Assembly (NCBI GenBank): GCA_019239775.1
Contig: JAFAZN010000363.1
Span: 16,368 to 80,367 of the forward strand
Direction of reading: 5' to 3'
Length of the DNA stretch: 64,000 nucleotides
Source: Chloroflexota bacterium
Lineage (GTDB): Bacteria; Chloroflexota; UBA6077; CF-72
Under the pieces are notes generated by a model. That model was not told the origin of the DNA. It ran no database searches and was given only the letters and a program-made list of their open reading frames with translations. Shown here one piece after another: positions 24,513 to 33,410 of this stretch. Numbering within the stretch: position 1 is the first letter of the stretch; the number at the start of each line of letters is the position of its first letter. The translations under genes and the position numbers were made by a program.

Positions 24513-25246
24513 GCGGGGATGAAGCGGTAACGCAGAAGCGTCTTCAGCACGACGAATCCGTCGTGCCACGAGATTTTCTTACCTTCGGCGAACTCGCGGC
24601 CTGCATACGAGATTGGCACTTCGTAGATACGATTGCCCATCTTCAAGATGCGGGCAGTGATTTCTGGATCGAAACCCCAGCGCGGCTCGCGAAGCTTCAG
24701 CTGCCGCGCAATATCGATGGTGAAGACTTTGTAACAGGTCTCCATGTCGGTCAGGGTCGTGTCGAAAAGCACGTTGCACAGCAGAGTGAGGAACTGATTG
24801 CCCAGCGAGTGCCAGAAATACATCGCGCGGTGCTCACCGATGAAGCGGGAGCCATACACCACACGTGCCTTACCGGTTTGAATTGGCCGTAGCAGCACGG
24901 GGTAATCCGCGGGATCGTATTCGAGGTCGGCGTCCTGAATGATGACGACGTCGCCAGAGGCGCACTTCAGGCCGTCCTGCACGGAGGCGCCTTTGCCACC
25001 ATTACGCGGGCGCAATCGCAGAACGATGTCGCCACGCTCAGAAGCGCGCTTTTGCAGGAGCTCGCGGGTGCCGTCGGTCGAACAGTCATCGACCACGATG
25101 ACCTCTTTCTCGACGGGGACGGCGTGAACGCGGTCGATCAGCTCATTGATCGTGCCGCGCTCATTGAAGCACGGGACGACGACCGAAGCGCGGAGCGTGA
25201 TTGGCGTGAGTGCATACAGCGGAAGTGCGCTGGGCGTCTCGCTCAC
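24509..25246 (-). CDS. Glycosyltransferase family 2, DPM1-like polyprenyl-phosphate sugar synthase
   Basis: 245 aa GT-A enzyme without membrane anchor. VVVPCFNERGTINELIDRV, VIVVDDCSTDGTREL and the metal-binding QDADLEYDPADYP identify it. GSRFIGEHRAMYFWHSLGNQ and TDMETCYKVF match dolichol/polyprenol-phosphate mannose or glucose synthases. It would load a polyprenyl phosphate with a sugar that GT-C enzymes (the YfhO-like and GT39-like neighbours) then use outside. The frame is open to 25420, but GTG 25246 in a GTGA overlap with the preceding gene gives the family N-terminus. Confidence 0.87.
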   Translation of the reverse strand: MSETPSALPLYALTPITLRASVVVPCFNERGTINELIDRVHAVPVEKEVIVVDDCSTDGTRELLQKRASERGDIVLRLRPRNGGKGASVQDGLKCASGDVVIIQDADLEYDPADYPVLLRPIQTGKARVVYGSRFIGEHRAMYFWHSLGNQFLTLLCNVLFDTTLTDMETCYKVFTIDIARQLKLREPRWGFDPEITARILKMGNRIYEVPISYAGREFAEGKKISWHDGFVVLKTLLRYRFIPA

Positions 25247-26685
25247 TGGGCTCCGGGCAAAAACAATCGGTAAGTGGCGCCGTTGACCTGCACGCTGCGG
25301 TCCAGGAAGTAGAACTGGCCGATCGCGGCCAGCACAGGCTCCGGGTACAGCTCGGCGTCCAGAATGACAATAGCGTATCGATGGTCGCGCAGGTCGTTCA
25401 CCATGGGCGTGGGGTCCCAAAGGCCGGATTCGTACAGGTTGCGGAGGTGCGTTGCGTTGCCGACCAACGGCTTGCCGGCGACCACCGCGAAGCTCGGATC
25501 CTCTGAGAGCGCAGGACCGCGCAAGCCGCGTACCTCCGACGCGATCAGCTGGCCGGCCGCGACGTCATCCAAGCTCGGCGCCCGCCCCAGGAAGGCACTC
25601 TGCGGACCGCGGTCTGGCAGCCACGGCACGACGCTGCTGAGCGCTGCATGCGAGAGAAGCAGGGCCTGCATGAGGAGCGCGGCGCCAATGCCAAGTCGCA
25701 GCTGCAGCGAGGGCGCACTGTCGAGGAAGCGACCGATCCAGATGGCCGCAAGCACGCACATCGCGGCGATCGCGCCAAGGAAATAGGACTCTCCGGCGCC
25801 CCACTTCGCCACGCCAAGCGCCGAAACGCCGGCGGTGATCACGTAGAGTGCCCATGGCGACCATTGGCGCTTGAGCAGCATGGCCGCACACTGCCAGATT
25901 GCGAGCGCCAACAGCACACAGTGCAGCACGGAGAAGTTCGACGCGTATGCGGCAAGCTGGTTGGCGTCGAACGGATTGGCGTTACCCGCCACCACGTTGA
26001 GCCAGAAGGCGCCGTGCGTGAAGAGCATGAGCGCACCCAACCCGACCGCTCCCACAGCGCCAACCGCTGCAAGCAGCGACGCACCACTGCGTGGCTGACG
26101 CAACGTCACTGACGCCGCGGCCGCCACGACCACGTCGATCGCGGTCGGCTTGGTGAAGAGTGCGGCCGCCAGTACGAGACCTGCAAGCAGAATGCGCCGC
26201 CGTGTGAGCTGTGCGTCCAGGAGCGACAACGCCACAACCGCGCCGAGCAGTTCGAGACTGTTCACCCGGGCCAGCGGCGTTGTATGGAAAACATAGGGCG
26301 ATGCGAGGAAGAAACCGCCCGCCAGAAGGCCCGCCACGTGTCGGTGGGTCGAGCGATATGCGGCGGCTCCGAGAACCGCCGCCGTCGCTAGCGCGCTCAG
26401 GGTCGAGACGATTCGCGCCCCGGTAAGTCCCGGTCCGAGCCACGCCATCGGAATCGAAACGAGGTAGCTCCACAGGGGCGGATAATTGGAGGAGTAATAA
26501 GGAAAGCTGGCGTTGCTCGTATACGGCAGCTGACCAAGGTTGATCAGCCAGCCGCTCCAGGCGTCATAGCCTTCGCCCTGGTCCAGGTCGAAAGGAAAGG
26601 TGACAAGCTGCGCCGCGAACTGCACGAACGCCACGGCGTAGACCGCGAGCAGCAGGAGCGCGGGCCAGAGCTCTGGCGTCAGCAC
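25243..26685 (-). CDS. GT39/GT-C-type polytopic glycosyltransferase
   Basis: About 480 aa with 10-11 membrane segments. The acidic motif in the first external loop (FDLDQGEGYDAWSGWLI) and SSNYPPLWSYLVSIPMAWLG are typical of dolichyl-phosphate-sugar-dependent GT-C enzymes. It sits directly upstream of the DPM1-like gene. I place the start at GTG 26685, after the upstream stop at 26726; the frame itself is open to 26913. The sugar and acceptor are unknown. Confidence 0.8.
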   Translation of the reverse strand: MLTPELWPALLLLAVYAVAFVQFAAQLVTFPFDLDQGEGYDAWSGWLINLGQLPYTSNASFPYYSSNYPPLWSYLVSIPMAWLGPGLTGARIVSTLSALATAAVLGAAAYRSTHRHVAGLLAGGFFLASPYVFHTTPLARVNSLELLGAVVALSLLDAQLTRRRILLAGLVLAAALFTKPTAIDVVVAAAASVTLRQPRSGASLLAAVGAVGAVGLGALMLFTHGAFWLNVVAGNANPFDANQLAAYASNFSVLHCVLLALAIWQCAAMLLKRQWSPWALYVITAGVSALGVAKWGAGESYFLGAIAAMCVLAAIWIGRFLDSAPSLQLRLGIGAALLMQALLLSHAALSSVVPWLPDRGPQSAFLGRAPSLDDVAAGQLIASEVRGLRGPALSEDPSFAVVAGKPLVGNATHLRNLYESGLWDPTPMVNDLRDHRYAIVILDAELYPEPVLAAIGQFYFLDRSVQVNGATYRLFLPGAQ

Positions 26686-26725
26686 CGAGGCGCGTAGGGA
26701 CGTGAGGCGCCCGGATTGGATGCGG

Positions 26726-27193
26726 CTAGCGTGCTGCAAGCGGTCGCCTCCAGCGACGAACGTCGAAGGCGAGCAGTGCCCCGACGGCAGCGAGGGCGGT
26801 GATGAACGCGATGGCCACAGGTGCGCCGAGAAGATCGAGCAGGAACCCAGTGAACCACTGGCCAACAAGGCCTGTCGATTGGCCGAGGAGGTGTTCAGCG
26901 GGCAGCAGCGCAATTGTGATCAGGCCGAGACCGGCGAGACGCCGCCGCGGCAACGCAACGCCTGGCCGCGTCCGGCGTGCGTACCCGAGCGCGGCGGCAA
27001 GCGCACAGCCCAGGGGAAGCACGAACGTGGCCTGACCCAGTAACGCGTCCATCACATCGTGCAGCGGAACGAGCACGCGGCCTTCGGCAGGAAAGAACAC
27101 GATCACCGACAGGACCGCTGCGCCGAGGATCGCGATGGCGCCAAGCGTTTCAGCTCGGCGGTCCGCCTCAGGCGAAAACGTGTGCGACATCAC
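26726..27193 (-). CDS. Four-TM membrane protein resembling the FtsK N-terminal domain
   Basis: 155 aa with four hydrophobic segments (about 18-36, 52-72, 86-103 and 122-143) and short charged loops. The layout and segments such as LGAPVAIAFITALAAVGALLAF resemble the 4TM anchor of FtsK/SpoIIIE, but there is no motor domain here or next to it. It starts 7 nt after the uracil-DNA glycosylase and precedes the GT39-like gene. Function unknown; the FtsK likeness is by eye. Confidence 0.65.
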   Translation of the reverse strand: MMSHTFSPEADRRAETLGAIAILGAAVLSVIVFFPAEGRVLVPLHDVMDALLGQATFVLPLGCALAAALGYARRTRPGVALPRRRLAGLGLITIALLPAEHLLGQSTGLVGQWFTGFLLDLLGAPVAIAFITALAAVGALLAFDVRRWRRPLAAR

Positions 27194-27199
27194 TTCGGT

Positions 27200-27841
27200 T
27201 CAGAAGAGCGGCAGTTGGTCCAACTGCTTCGGAGCAGGCTCGGCGGCGACGGCTGCCAGTGCCAGCACTTCGCGTTTGCGGCGTTCCTGCTCCAGCAACA
27301 CGGGAACCTTCGCGAAATCTTCCTGGTAGATGCGCCGCATCTCGGGCGTTGGCGTTCGCAAAATTGCAGCTGGGTGGTACATCGCCAAACAGGTGATGCC
27401 GTTCCATTCGCGTGTGCGTCCGTGCAGGTCGCGCATCGGACCCTGGCCGACGAAGCGTGCCATTGAGTAACGACCGAGCGTAACGATGAGTTTCGGCTGC
27501 AGCACCGCGATCTGCCGCTGCGTGAACGCGTCGCACGCCTGGAGCTCGTCGGGCAGCGGATCGCGGTTGCCTGGCGGCCGGCACCGCACCACGTTGGTGA
27601 TGAACACGTCCTGGCGTCGCATGCCAATAGTTCGAAGCATCTCGGTCAGTAACTGGCCGGCTGCGCCAACGAACGGTCGACCCTGCTGGTCTTCGTGAAA
27701 GCCCGGGCCTTCGCCGATGAACATGACTTCCGCGGTCGGACTACCTTCGCCAGGTACGCCGACGGTGCGGGTCTGGCACAGCTTGCACATCTGGCAGGCA
27801 CGCACATCGGCGCCAATCTGCTCGAGTGTCTCGGCCATCAT
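27200..27841 (-). CDS. Family 4 uracil-DNA glycosylase (4Fe-4S)
   Basis: 213 aa from ATG 27841. It removes uracil from DNA. The iron-sulfur ligands are Cys16 and Cys19 (RACQMCKLCQTR), Cys87 and Cys103. The catalytic motif region GEGPGFHEDQQGRPFVG and the C-terminal MYHPAAIL are conserved. The frame is open to 27973, but ATG 27841 gives the normal N-terminus and a 28-bp divergent gap to the CoA transferase. It is the first gene of the minus-strand run. Confidence 0.93.
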   Translation of the reverse strand: MMAETLEQIGADVRACQMCKLCQTRTVGVPGEGSPTAEVMFIGEGPGFHEDQQGRPFVGAAGQLLTEMLRTIGMRRQDVFITNVVRCRPPGNRDPLPDELQACDAFTQRQIAVLQPKLIVTLGRYSMARFVGQGPMRDLHGRTREWNGITCLAMYHPAAILRTPTPEMRRIYQEDFAKVPVLLEQERRKREVLALAAVAAEPAPKQLDQLPLF

Positions 27842-27869
27842 TCCCGCCGCAAGGTTACCCTGGTCGCCT

Positions 27870-29060
27870 ATGGCTGGCCCGCTCTCCGGCATCCGCGTTA
27901 TCGACCTGACCCGCGCCCTGGCGGGTCCGTACTGCACCCTGCTGCTCGGCGACATGGGAGCCGACGTGATCAAGATCGAGCTGCCGGGCAGCGGCGACGA
28001 AACACGCCAGTGGGGCCCACCGTTTGTGGCGGGCGAAAGTAGCTACTTCATGAGCGTGAACCGCAACAAGCGCAGCGTCACGCTTGACCTCAAGTCAACA
28101 GCAGGCGTGGAAGCCCTGAGGCGGTTGACGCAGTCCTCGGACGTGTTAGTGGAGAACTTCCGTCCGGGGACGATGGACCGTCTCGGTCTGGGGTGGGACA
28201 GAGCGCGCGAGTTGAACAGCTCGCTGGTGTATTGCGCGATCTCGGGCTTTGGGCAGGATGGCCCCCGAGCGAAGCAACCCGCCTACGACGGCATCCTGCA
28301 GGGCATGGGCGGCGTGCAGTTCCTCACGGGCGAACCGGACGGCGGTCCTACGCGGGTAGGGGTGCCGATTGCCGATATTTCGGCAGGGATGTTCGGTGCG
28401 TATGCAGTGGCCAGCGCCCTGACATGGCGCGAACGCGATCCGCAACGCCGCGGACAATTCATCGACACGTCAATGCTGGGCGGCCAGGTCGCACTGCTGT
28501 CCTACCAGGCGGGCCGTTACTTTGCCACGGGCTCGGCGCCGACTCGCATTGGCAACCGCCACGCCAGCATCGCGCCCTACGAGATGTTCCGTACCTCGGA
28601 CGGCTATGTGAACGTGGCGGCGGCGAACGAGCCGATGTGGCAGCGCTTTTGTAAGGCGCTTGACCTCCAAGGTCTTTTTAGCGATCCACGCTTCGGCACG
28701 AATCCGGACCGTGTCACCAACCGTGCGGAGCTGAGCGCTCTGATCGAGGAGCGCCTGTCCAGCCTGACCCAGTCGGAGGTCATCTCTCGCCTCGAGGCCG
28801 CTGAGGTCCCGGTTGGACCCGTGTACGACCTTGCGCAGGTCTTCAGCGATGCGCAGTCCGAGCACCTGCGCATGACGCAGCCGACGCCGCACCCCAAGGT
28901 GCCCGACCTCCGAACAACGGGCTTTCCCTGGCGGATGTCCGAAACCAACCCCGAGGTGCGCTGCCCGCCTCCACTGCTGGGGCAGCACACGACCGAGGTC
29001 TTGCGCGAGATCGGCTACACCGACTCGGAAATCGCCTCGCTGACTGCTGGCGCCGACTGA
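27870..29060 (+). CDS. CaiB/BaiF-type (class III) CoA transferase
   Basis: 396 aa. LSGIRVIDLTRALAGPYCTLLLGDMGADVIKIE is the hallmark N-terminus, and the catalytic aspartate region follows (here YDGILQGMGGVQFLTGEPDG). These enzymes move CoA between carboxylic acids. I chose ATG 27870 over earlier in-frame starts because it begins the conserved core. The 3' end overlaps the convergent PFOR beta gene by 46 nt. Substrates are unknown. Confidence 0.93.
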   Translation: MAGPLSGIRVIDLTRALAGPYCTLLLGDMGADVIKIELPGSGDETRQWGPPFVAGESSYFMSVNRNKRSVTLDLKSTAGVEALRRLTQSSDVLVENFRPGTMDRLGLGWDRARELNSSLVYCAISGFGQDGPRAKQPAYDGILQGMGGVQFLTGEPDGGPTRVGVPIADISAGMFGAYAVASALTWRERDPQRRGQFIDTSMLGGQVALLSYQAGRYFATGSAPTRIGNRHASIAPYEMFRTSDGYVNVAAANEPMWQRFCKALDLQGLFSDPRFGTNPDRVTNRAELSALIEERLSSLTQSEVISRLEAAEVPVGPVYDLAQVFSDAQSEHLRMTQPTPHPKVPDLRTTGFPWRMSETNPEVRCPPPLLGQHTTEVLREIGYTDSEIASLTAGAD

Positions 29061-30085
29061 GTCGGCATGTTCAGCGGCGTCCCCGCTTCAATCCCAAACG
29101 AAACCACGCCCGGGATAAGCCAGTTGGTCCACTGCTCGTCCACGCGGCGCTGAAACAGGTCGTAGTCCTCATCCTTGAAGTGAGCGAAGCGGCCCTGTTG
29201 AGCGAGGTATTCCCGCACCGGCTTGCGTTTGGCGCGCCCTGAGGCAATCGCGCGAGTGGTCCCGTTGAGCTTGACGACGTGATCCTCCATCTCCCAGAGC
29301 GACCAGATCCCGGTCTCGACCGCGAGCTTGCCGAGCTCGTGCGACAACTGGGGATCGTAGTGCCAGCCCTTGGGACAGGGATCGAGCACGTGGATGAAAG
29401 CCGGCCCGCCTGAGGCCAGGCCCTTGCGGACCTTGTTCATGAAGTCGACGCCATAGGCCGCGTCGGCCGTGGCGATATACGCGGCGTCGGGGTGTCCAGC
29501 GACCAGCGCGCCGGGCGTGTTCTTCTTCCAGCGCGTGTGCATGATGCGGCGTTGCTTGCCGGTCGGTGAAAAGGTCGTGACCGCGCCGTAGGGCGTCGAG
29601 CCCGAAAGCTGGATATCCGTGTTGGCATACGACTCGTTGTCGTAAAGGATCACCAGGAAGCGGTACTCGGCGTGCGTCAGCGCCGCCGAGATGGCCGAGA
29701 GCCCCATGTCCGCGCCGCCACCGTCACCGCAGAACGCGATGACGTTGATGGGCTCATCCTTCAGCTTGCCTTTGCGCATGAGCACCTTGAGGCCGGCCGA
29801 GGCGCCGAGCGCCGCGGAACCCGCCGCACCAAGCTGCGTGTGCATCCACGGCACGACCCAGGGCGTTGTGTAGTAGCTAGTGTTGGCGACGTACATGCAG
29901 CCGGTCGAGCCCAGCACAATCGTGCGCGGCCCGGCGGCCTTGGCGATGTAGCGCATCACCAGCGCGCTCTCGCAACCCTGACAAGTACGGTGTCCCGAGA
30001 CGAAGTACTCGGTGTACGGGACCTGCTTGACGGTCTTGATCGAGCTCAGATCCACATCTGGTGGACGATCGACAGCGATAGTCAT
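29015..30085 (-). CDS. porB: Pyruvate/2-oxoacid:ferredoxin oxidoreductase, beta (TPP-binding) subunit
   Basis: 356 aa. It binds thiamine diphosphate (FCGDGGGADMGLSAISAAL, then LVILYDNESYANTDIQ) and carries cysteine ligands for an iron-sulfur cluster (HRTCQGCESALVMRY). The holoenzyme oxidises a 2-oxoacid plus CoA to acyl-CoA and CO2 while reducing ferredoxin. It is last in the operon gamma-delta, alpha, beta and starts 6 nt after alpha. Confidence 0.92.
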   Translation of the reverse strand: MTIAVDRPPDVDLSSIKTVKQVPYTEYFVSGHRTCQGCESALVMRYIAKAAGPRTIVLGSTGCMYVANTSYYTTPWVVPWMHTQLGAAGSAALGASAGLKVLMRKGKLKDEPINVIAFCGDGGGADMGLSAISAALTHAEYRFLVILYDNESYANTDIQLSGSTPYGAVTTFSPTGKQRRIMHTRWKKNTPGALVAGHPDAAYIATADAAYGVDFMNKVRKGLASGGPAFIHVLDPCPKGWHYDPQLSHELGKLAVETGIWSLWEMEDHVVKLNGTTRAIASGRAKRKPVREYLAQQGRFAHFKDEDYDLFQRRVDEQWTNWLIPGVVSFGIEAGTPLNMPTQSAPAVSEAISESV

Positions 30086-30091
30086 TAGCGA

Positions 30092-31330
30092 TTACTCCCG
30101 AACCCCGATCCAATGCACATTGGTCTTCAACTCGCCTGCATCGGCTTTCTGCAATAGCGTAAACATTTCCTGGCCATCCGCGGCCGTGAACTCGCGGCCG
30201 CCGAGGCCGCCGATGATGTTGATCATGGCCGGGCGCCTGGGACTGTCGTAGAAAGCCGCCCGGAACTCTGTAAAAAGCACACCCCCGTGGTGCGGCGAAC
30301 CGAAGCTGTAGTCACGATCGATGATGCCGACAGCCTTGAAGCCGCTCAGTCGCTCAATGACCTCCTCGGCTGGGAACGGCCGGAACCACTTCAGCCGAGC
30401 GAAGCCAACCTTGTGGCCTTGCTCGCGCAGGCGCCGCACGATAACGCGACCTGGCATGGCAATCGTGCCCTGGCCGACGAGCACATAATCGGCGTCGTCG
30501 GTCATGTACGTCTCCATGAACGGCTCTTTCTGGCGGCCAGTCAGCTCGTAGTACTCGCGGTAGGCGTCGCGGATCACTTCAGGTGCGCGGCGCATCGCGG
30601 CATCGTTCTGCTTGCGAATCTCGGTCAGCCAGTCCTGGTCGACCTGCGGCGCGATGGTGATCGGGTTGTCCGGGTGAAACAGACGGTCGCCGAGGTCGTA
30701 CGCCGGCAGGAATTTGTCCACCATTTCGCGCGGCGGCACCTTGACCAGGTGCTGCGAGTGCGTCAGGAACGCACCATCGGTGCTCACCGCGCACGGCAAC
30801 ATCACGCGCGGATCTTCGGCCACCTTGTAAGCGATCAGCGCCGCATCCAGGGCTTCCTGGCCGGTTTCGACCCAGGTCATGAGCCAACCGAGATCGCGGA
30901 CGGCGAGGGCGTCGTTGTGCTCGACGCCGAATGCCCCTGGATCATCCAGCGCACGGTTGCCAACGTTAGCCACGACCGGAAGGCGCAGACCGGCCGTCAC
31001 AGCGATGGCTTCAAAGGCGTAGAACCAACCCACACCCGAGCTGCCCACGAAGGCACGTGCGCCTACGGCACTGGCGTGCTTGACCAGCTCGAACTGAGAG
31101 TGCTCGCCCTCGGCGACGATGTACTCGCAGTCCATCTCGCCGTTGGCGATCATCGTCGCGACGGCTTGCATGACCGCGTCGTAGGGCCGAATTGGATACG
31201 CGGCAACGATGTCGACGTCCGCGAGCCGTAGTGCGTGCGCGATGGCTTCCGAGCCTGTGACCAGGAGCTCTTGCTCGCCCTCCAACTTGGGCGCCGATGC
31301 CGCCGCTCCAGGTTGTGTCGCAATGGCCAT
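30092..31330 (-). CDS. porA: Pyruvate/2-oxoacid:ferredoxin oxidoreductase, alpha subunit
   Basis: 412 aa. It holds the pyrimidine-binding and transketolase-C domains of the PFOR heteromer (GSEAIAHALRLADVDIVAAYPI, EYIVAEGEHSQFELV, SSGVGWFYAFEAIAV, VGQGTIAMPGRVIVRRLREQG, IIDRDYSFGSPHHGGVLF). It sits 3 nt after the gamma-delta gene and 6 nt before beta. The oxoacid specificity (pyruvate or another) is inferred from the family only. Confidence 0.92.
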   Translation of the reverse strand: MAIATQPGAAASAPKLEGEQELLVTGSEAIAHALRLADVDIVAAYPIRPYDAVMQAVATMIANGEMDCEYIVAEGEHSQFELVKHASAVGARAFVGSSGVGWFYAFEAIAVTAGLRLPVVANVGNRALDDPGAFGVEHNDALAVRDLGWLMTWVETGQEALDAALIAYKVAEDPRVMLPCAVSTDGAFLTHSQHLVKVPPREMVDKFLPAYDLGDRLFHPDNPITIAPQVDQDWLTEIRKQNDAAMRRAPEVIRDAYREYYELTGRQKEPFMETYMTDDADYVLVGQGTIAMPGRVIVRRLREQGHKVGFARLKWFRPFPAEEVIERLSGFKAVGIIDRDYSFGSPHHGGVLFTEFRAAFYDSPRRPAMINIIGGLGGREFTAADGQEMFTLLQKADAGELKTNVHWIGVRE

Positions 31331-31333
31331 GGC

Positions 31334-32527
31334 TTACTCCTCACCTCCGGCCACCGTCACTGGCCACTTTCTCTCCTGGACATCGTGTACAGCGGCAGTT
31401 TTCTTGGCCTTTTCCACCAACTCCGGGTGGAGCGGAACACCATGTTTCTGGAGGAACGCGCGGTAGGCCTCAGGGTCCGCCTTGTAGACCGCGTACAGAC
31501 TGTCGTTATCGTCGAACGCCAGCTCGTTGACCATCACGATGCAGTCCGGTACCGGACAGACTTCTTCGCAGATCGAGCAGCCGATGCACGCCTCGTACAC
31601 CACCTCGTAGGTACCTTCAGGCGTTACCTCGAAGCACTCGTCCGGGCATTGCAGCCAGCACTGCGTGCACTTGATGCAGGTGTCGAAATTGACGAGTGGG
31701 CGCCGCGTGCGGGTGCTCCACTTTTTGTAGAGCGGATTGCGCGTGCCAACCTGCTGTGCCTCGACGATGATGCCCTCGCGCATCTGGGTCCAGCCGGGCT
31801 TCTGGTACTCCTCGAACGAGGTGCTGCTGCCCTCGCCAGCATTCACGGGGCGTATCTTGAGCTGGTCGTAGTTGGCCTTGACGGCGTTGACTCGGGCCTC
31901 GTCCTTGGTGCGCTCTCGCACCAGAGTCAATACCGTGTCCAGCGAGACGACCTGGGGTGCCACGCGTGCCACAGCGGCGAGGCAGTTCCAGTCCGTGTTG
32001 TCGTCGTTGTCGACCCACAGCCCGGCGAAGCTCGCCGAACCCTCCGGTGCGAACACGCCCGCGTGCACCGGGCTCGGCACCACGACCAGGGTGTAGTCGT
32101 AGGGTTTGGTCTTTATCGCCTTGAGCAGCTCCTCGGGTTCCTTGTCCGAGGTGACCAGGAGAAAACCACCTGGCACCACCAGCTTGTTGATGGGCTGCAC
32201 GCCGTACCAGGCCCAGGACTCAACGCCCTTGCTCATGGTGTCGTCGACCACGATCGAAATTTCGACGCGCTCGGGTTCGTAGCGAGCCAGGGAAGACTCC
32301 AGCTCGACCTCATCGGTGGCTACTACGGCGAAGTTTTTGGATGGGATACCGTTGCGCTCGGGCGAATCGCCGTAACGCGCAAAGGCTGTGCCGACTTTGC
32401 CTTCACGACGCGCGCCCAGGACGACGCCGCGCGAAATACGATTGGCGAGCCGCTTCTGGAAAATGCCGCGGTACACGACCTCGACAGACCAGGAGGCTGG
32501 CGCGGACGCCGAGCCGTTTGGGTGCAT
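31334..32527 (-). CDS. 2-oxoacid:ferredoxin oxidoreductase, fused gamma and delta subunits
   Basis: 397 aa. Residues about 10-215 are the gamma subunit (VVYRGIFQKRLANRISRGVVLG). Residues about 285-345 are a ferredoxin-like delta domain with two 4Fe-4S motifs (CIKCTQCWLQCP and CIGCSICEEVCPVPDC). In many organisms gamma and delta are separate. ATG 32527 has GGGAGGTG 5 nt upstream and is preferred to the in-frame ATG at 32599. First gene of the PFOR operon, divergent from the enoyl-CoA hydratases. Confidence 0.9.
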   Translation of the reverse strand: MHPNGSASAPASWSVEVVYRGIFQKRLANRISRGVVLGARREGKVGTAFARYGDSPERNGIPSKNFAVVATDEVELESSLARYEPERVEISIVVDDTMSKGVESWAWYGVQPINKLVVPGGFLLVTSDKEPEELLKAIKTKPYDYTLVVVPSPVHAGVFAPEGSASFAGLWVDNDDNTDWNCLAAVARVAPQVVSLDTVLTLVRERTKDEARVNAVKANYDQLKIRPVNAGEGSSTSFEEYQKPGWTQMREGIIVEAQQVGTRNPLYKKWSTRTRRPLVNFDTCIKCTQCWLQCPDECFEVTPEGTYEVVYEACIGCSICEEVCPVPDCIVMVNELAFDDNDSLYAVYKADPEAYRAFLQKHGVPLHPELVEKAKKTAAVHDVQERKWPVTVAGGEE

Positions 32528-32559
32528 AGCCTGCACCTCCCTCACTTTAAGTGGCTGGA

Positions 32560-32570
32560 TGGTCTGACCA
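32560..32570. promoter_or_regulatory. FadR/GntR-type operator palindrome
   Basis: TGGTC-T-GACCA, a perfect 11-nt odd palindrome, lies in the 106-bp divergent region between the PFOR operon and the enoyl-CoA hydratases. TGGTCnGACCA is the core of the E. coli FadR consensus. A FadR-subfamily regulator is encoded at 34220-34930. The match is seen; the regulator-operator pairing is inference. Confidence 0.65.
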
Positions 32571-32633
32571 ATTTTCGGCATCCGCTCAAGGGCTGTCAAG
32601 CGACGTACCCTTGGAAGCTGGAGTCTGGTTTAG

Positions 32634-33410
32634 ATGGCCGAATACGAGTATGTGCTGTCGAGCATCGATGGTGCCGTCGGCATTGTGACGTTGAACCGAC
32701 CAAAGCAGCTCAATGCGCTGGCGGGACCGATGATGCGCGAGCTGGTGGATGCGCTCGAAGGACTCGATGCCAATCAGGATGTACGTGCGATCGTCATCAC
32801 CGGCGGGCCAACCGTGTTTGCGGCGGGAGCGGACATCAAGGACATGTCCGACGCCACTCCGGTCGACATGTTGCTGCGCAACAACATCGGCCTGTGGGAC
32901 CGACTAAAGAAGGTGAGCAAGCCGTTGATCGCCGCCGTCGCGGGCTACGCATTGGGCGGTGGCTGCGAGCTGGCGATGCTTTGCGACATCATCGTCGCGG
33001 CCGAAAATGCGCGGTTTGGCCAACCCGAGATCAACATCGGCTTGATGCCAGGCGCGGGCGGCACGCAGCGTTTGACGCGCTCGATCGGCAAGTTCCTGGC
33101 GGCGGACATGATCCTCACGGGGCGGATGCTGTCCGCTGAGGAGGCCCTTCAGCATGGACTCGCGGCGCGCGTGGTGCCGCACGAGCTGATCGTGGACGAG
33201 GCTGTGCGGCTGGGCAAACAGTTAGCGAAACAGCCACCGGTGGCGCTGCGGCTCGCCAAGGAAGCGATCACGCGTGCCTTCGAAGGTCGTGTCGACGACG
33301 GCATCGAGTTCGAACGCAAGACGTTCTATCTGCTGTTTGCAACCCAGGATGCGCACGAGGGCATGCAGGCGTTCATCGAGCGGCGCCAGCCGACCTACCA
33401 GGGTCGCTGA
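32634..33410 (+). CDS. Enoyl-CoA hydratase
   Basis: 258 aa crotonase fold. Both catalytic glutamates are present: Glu112 in YALGGGCELAMLCD and Glu132 in FGQPEINIGLMPGAGG. The oxyanion-hole segment is FAAGADIKDM. It hydrates 2-enoyl-CoA in beta-oxidation-like pathways. The next gene starts in its stop codon (TGATG). It is transcribed away from the PFOR operon and shares its FadR-type operator region. Confidence 0.93.
   Translation: MAEYEYVLSSIDGAVGIVTLNRPKQLNALAGPMMRELVDALEGLDANQDVRAIVITGGPTVFAAGADIKDMSDATPVDMLLRNNIGLWDRLKKVSKPLIAAVAGYALGGGCELAMLCDIIVAAENARFGQPEINIGLMPGAGGTQRLTRSIGKFLAADMILTGRMLSAEEALQHGLAARVVPHELIVDEAVRLGKQLAKQPPVALRLAKEAITRAFEGRVDDGIEFERKTFYLLFATQDAHEGMQAFIERRQPTYQGR

Noticed and set aside
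31235..33139. 634-codon open frame on the plus strand across the PFOR operon
   Set aside because: It is the antisense of genes with clear catalytic motifs; long empty frames are expected in such GC-rich DNA. No family motif is seen.
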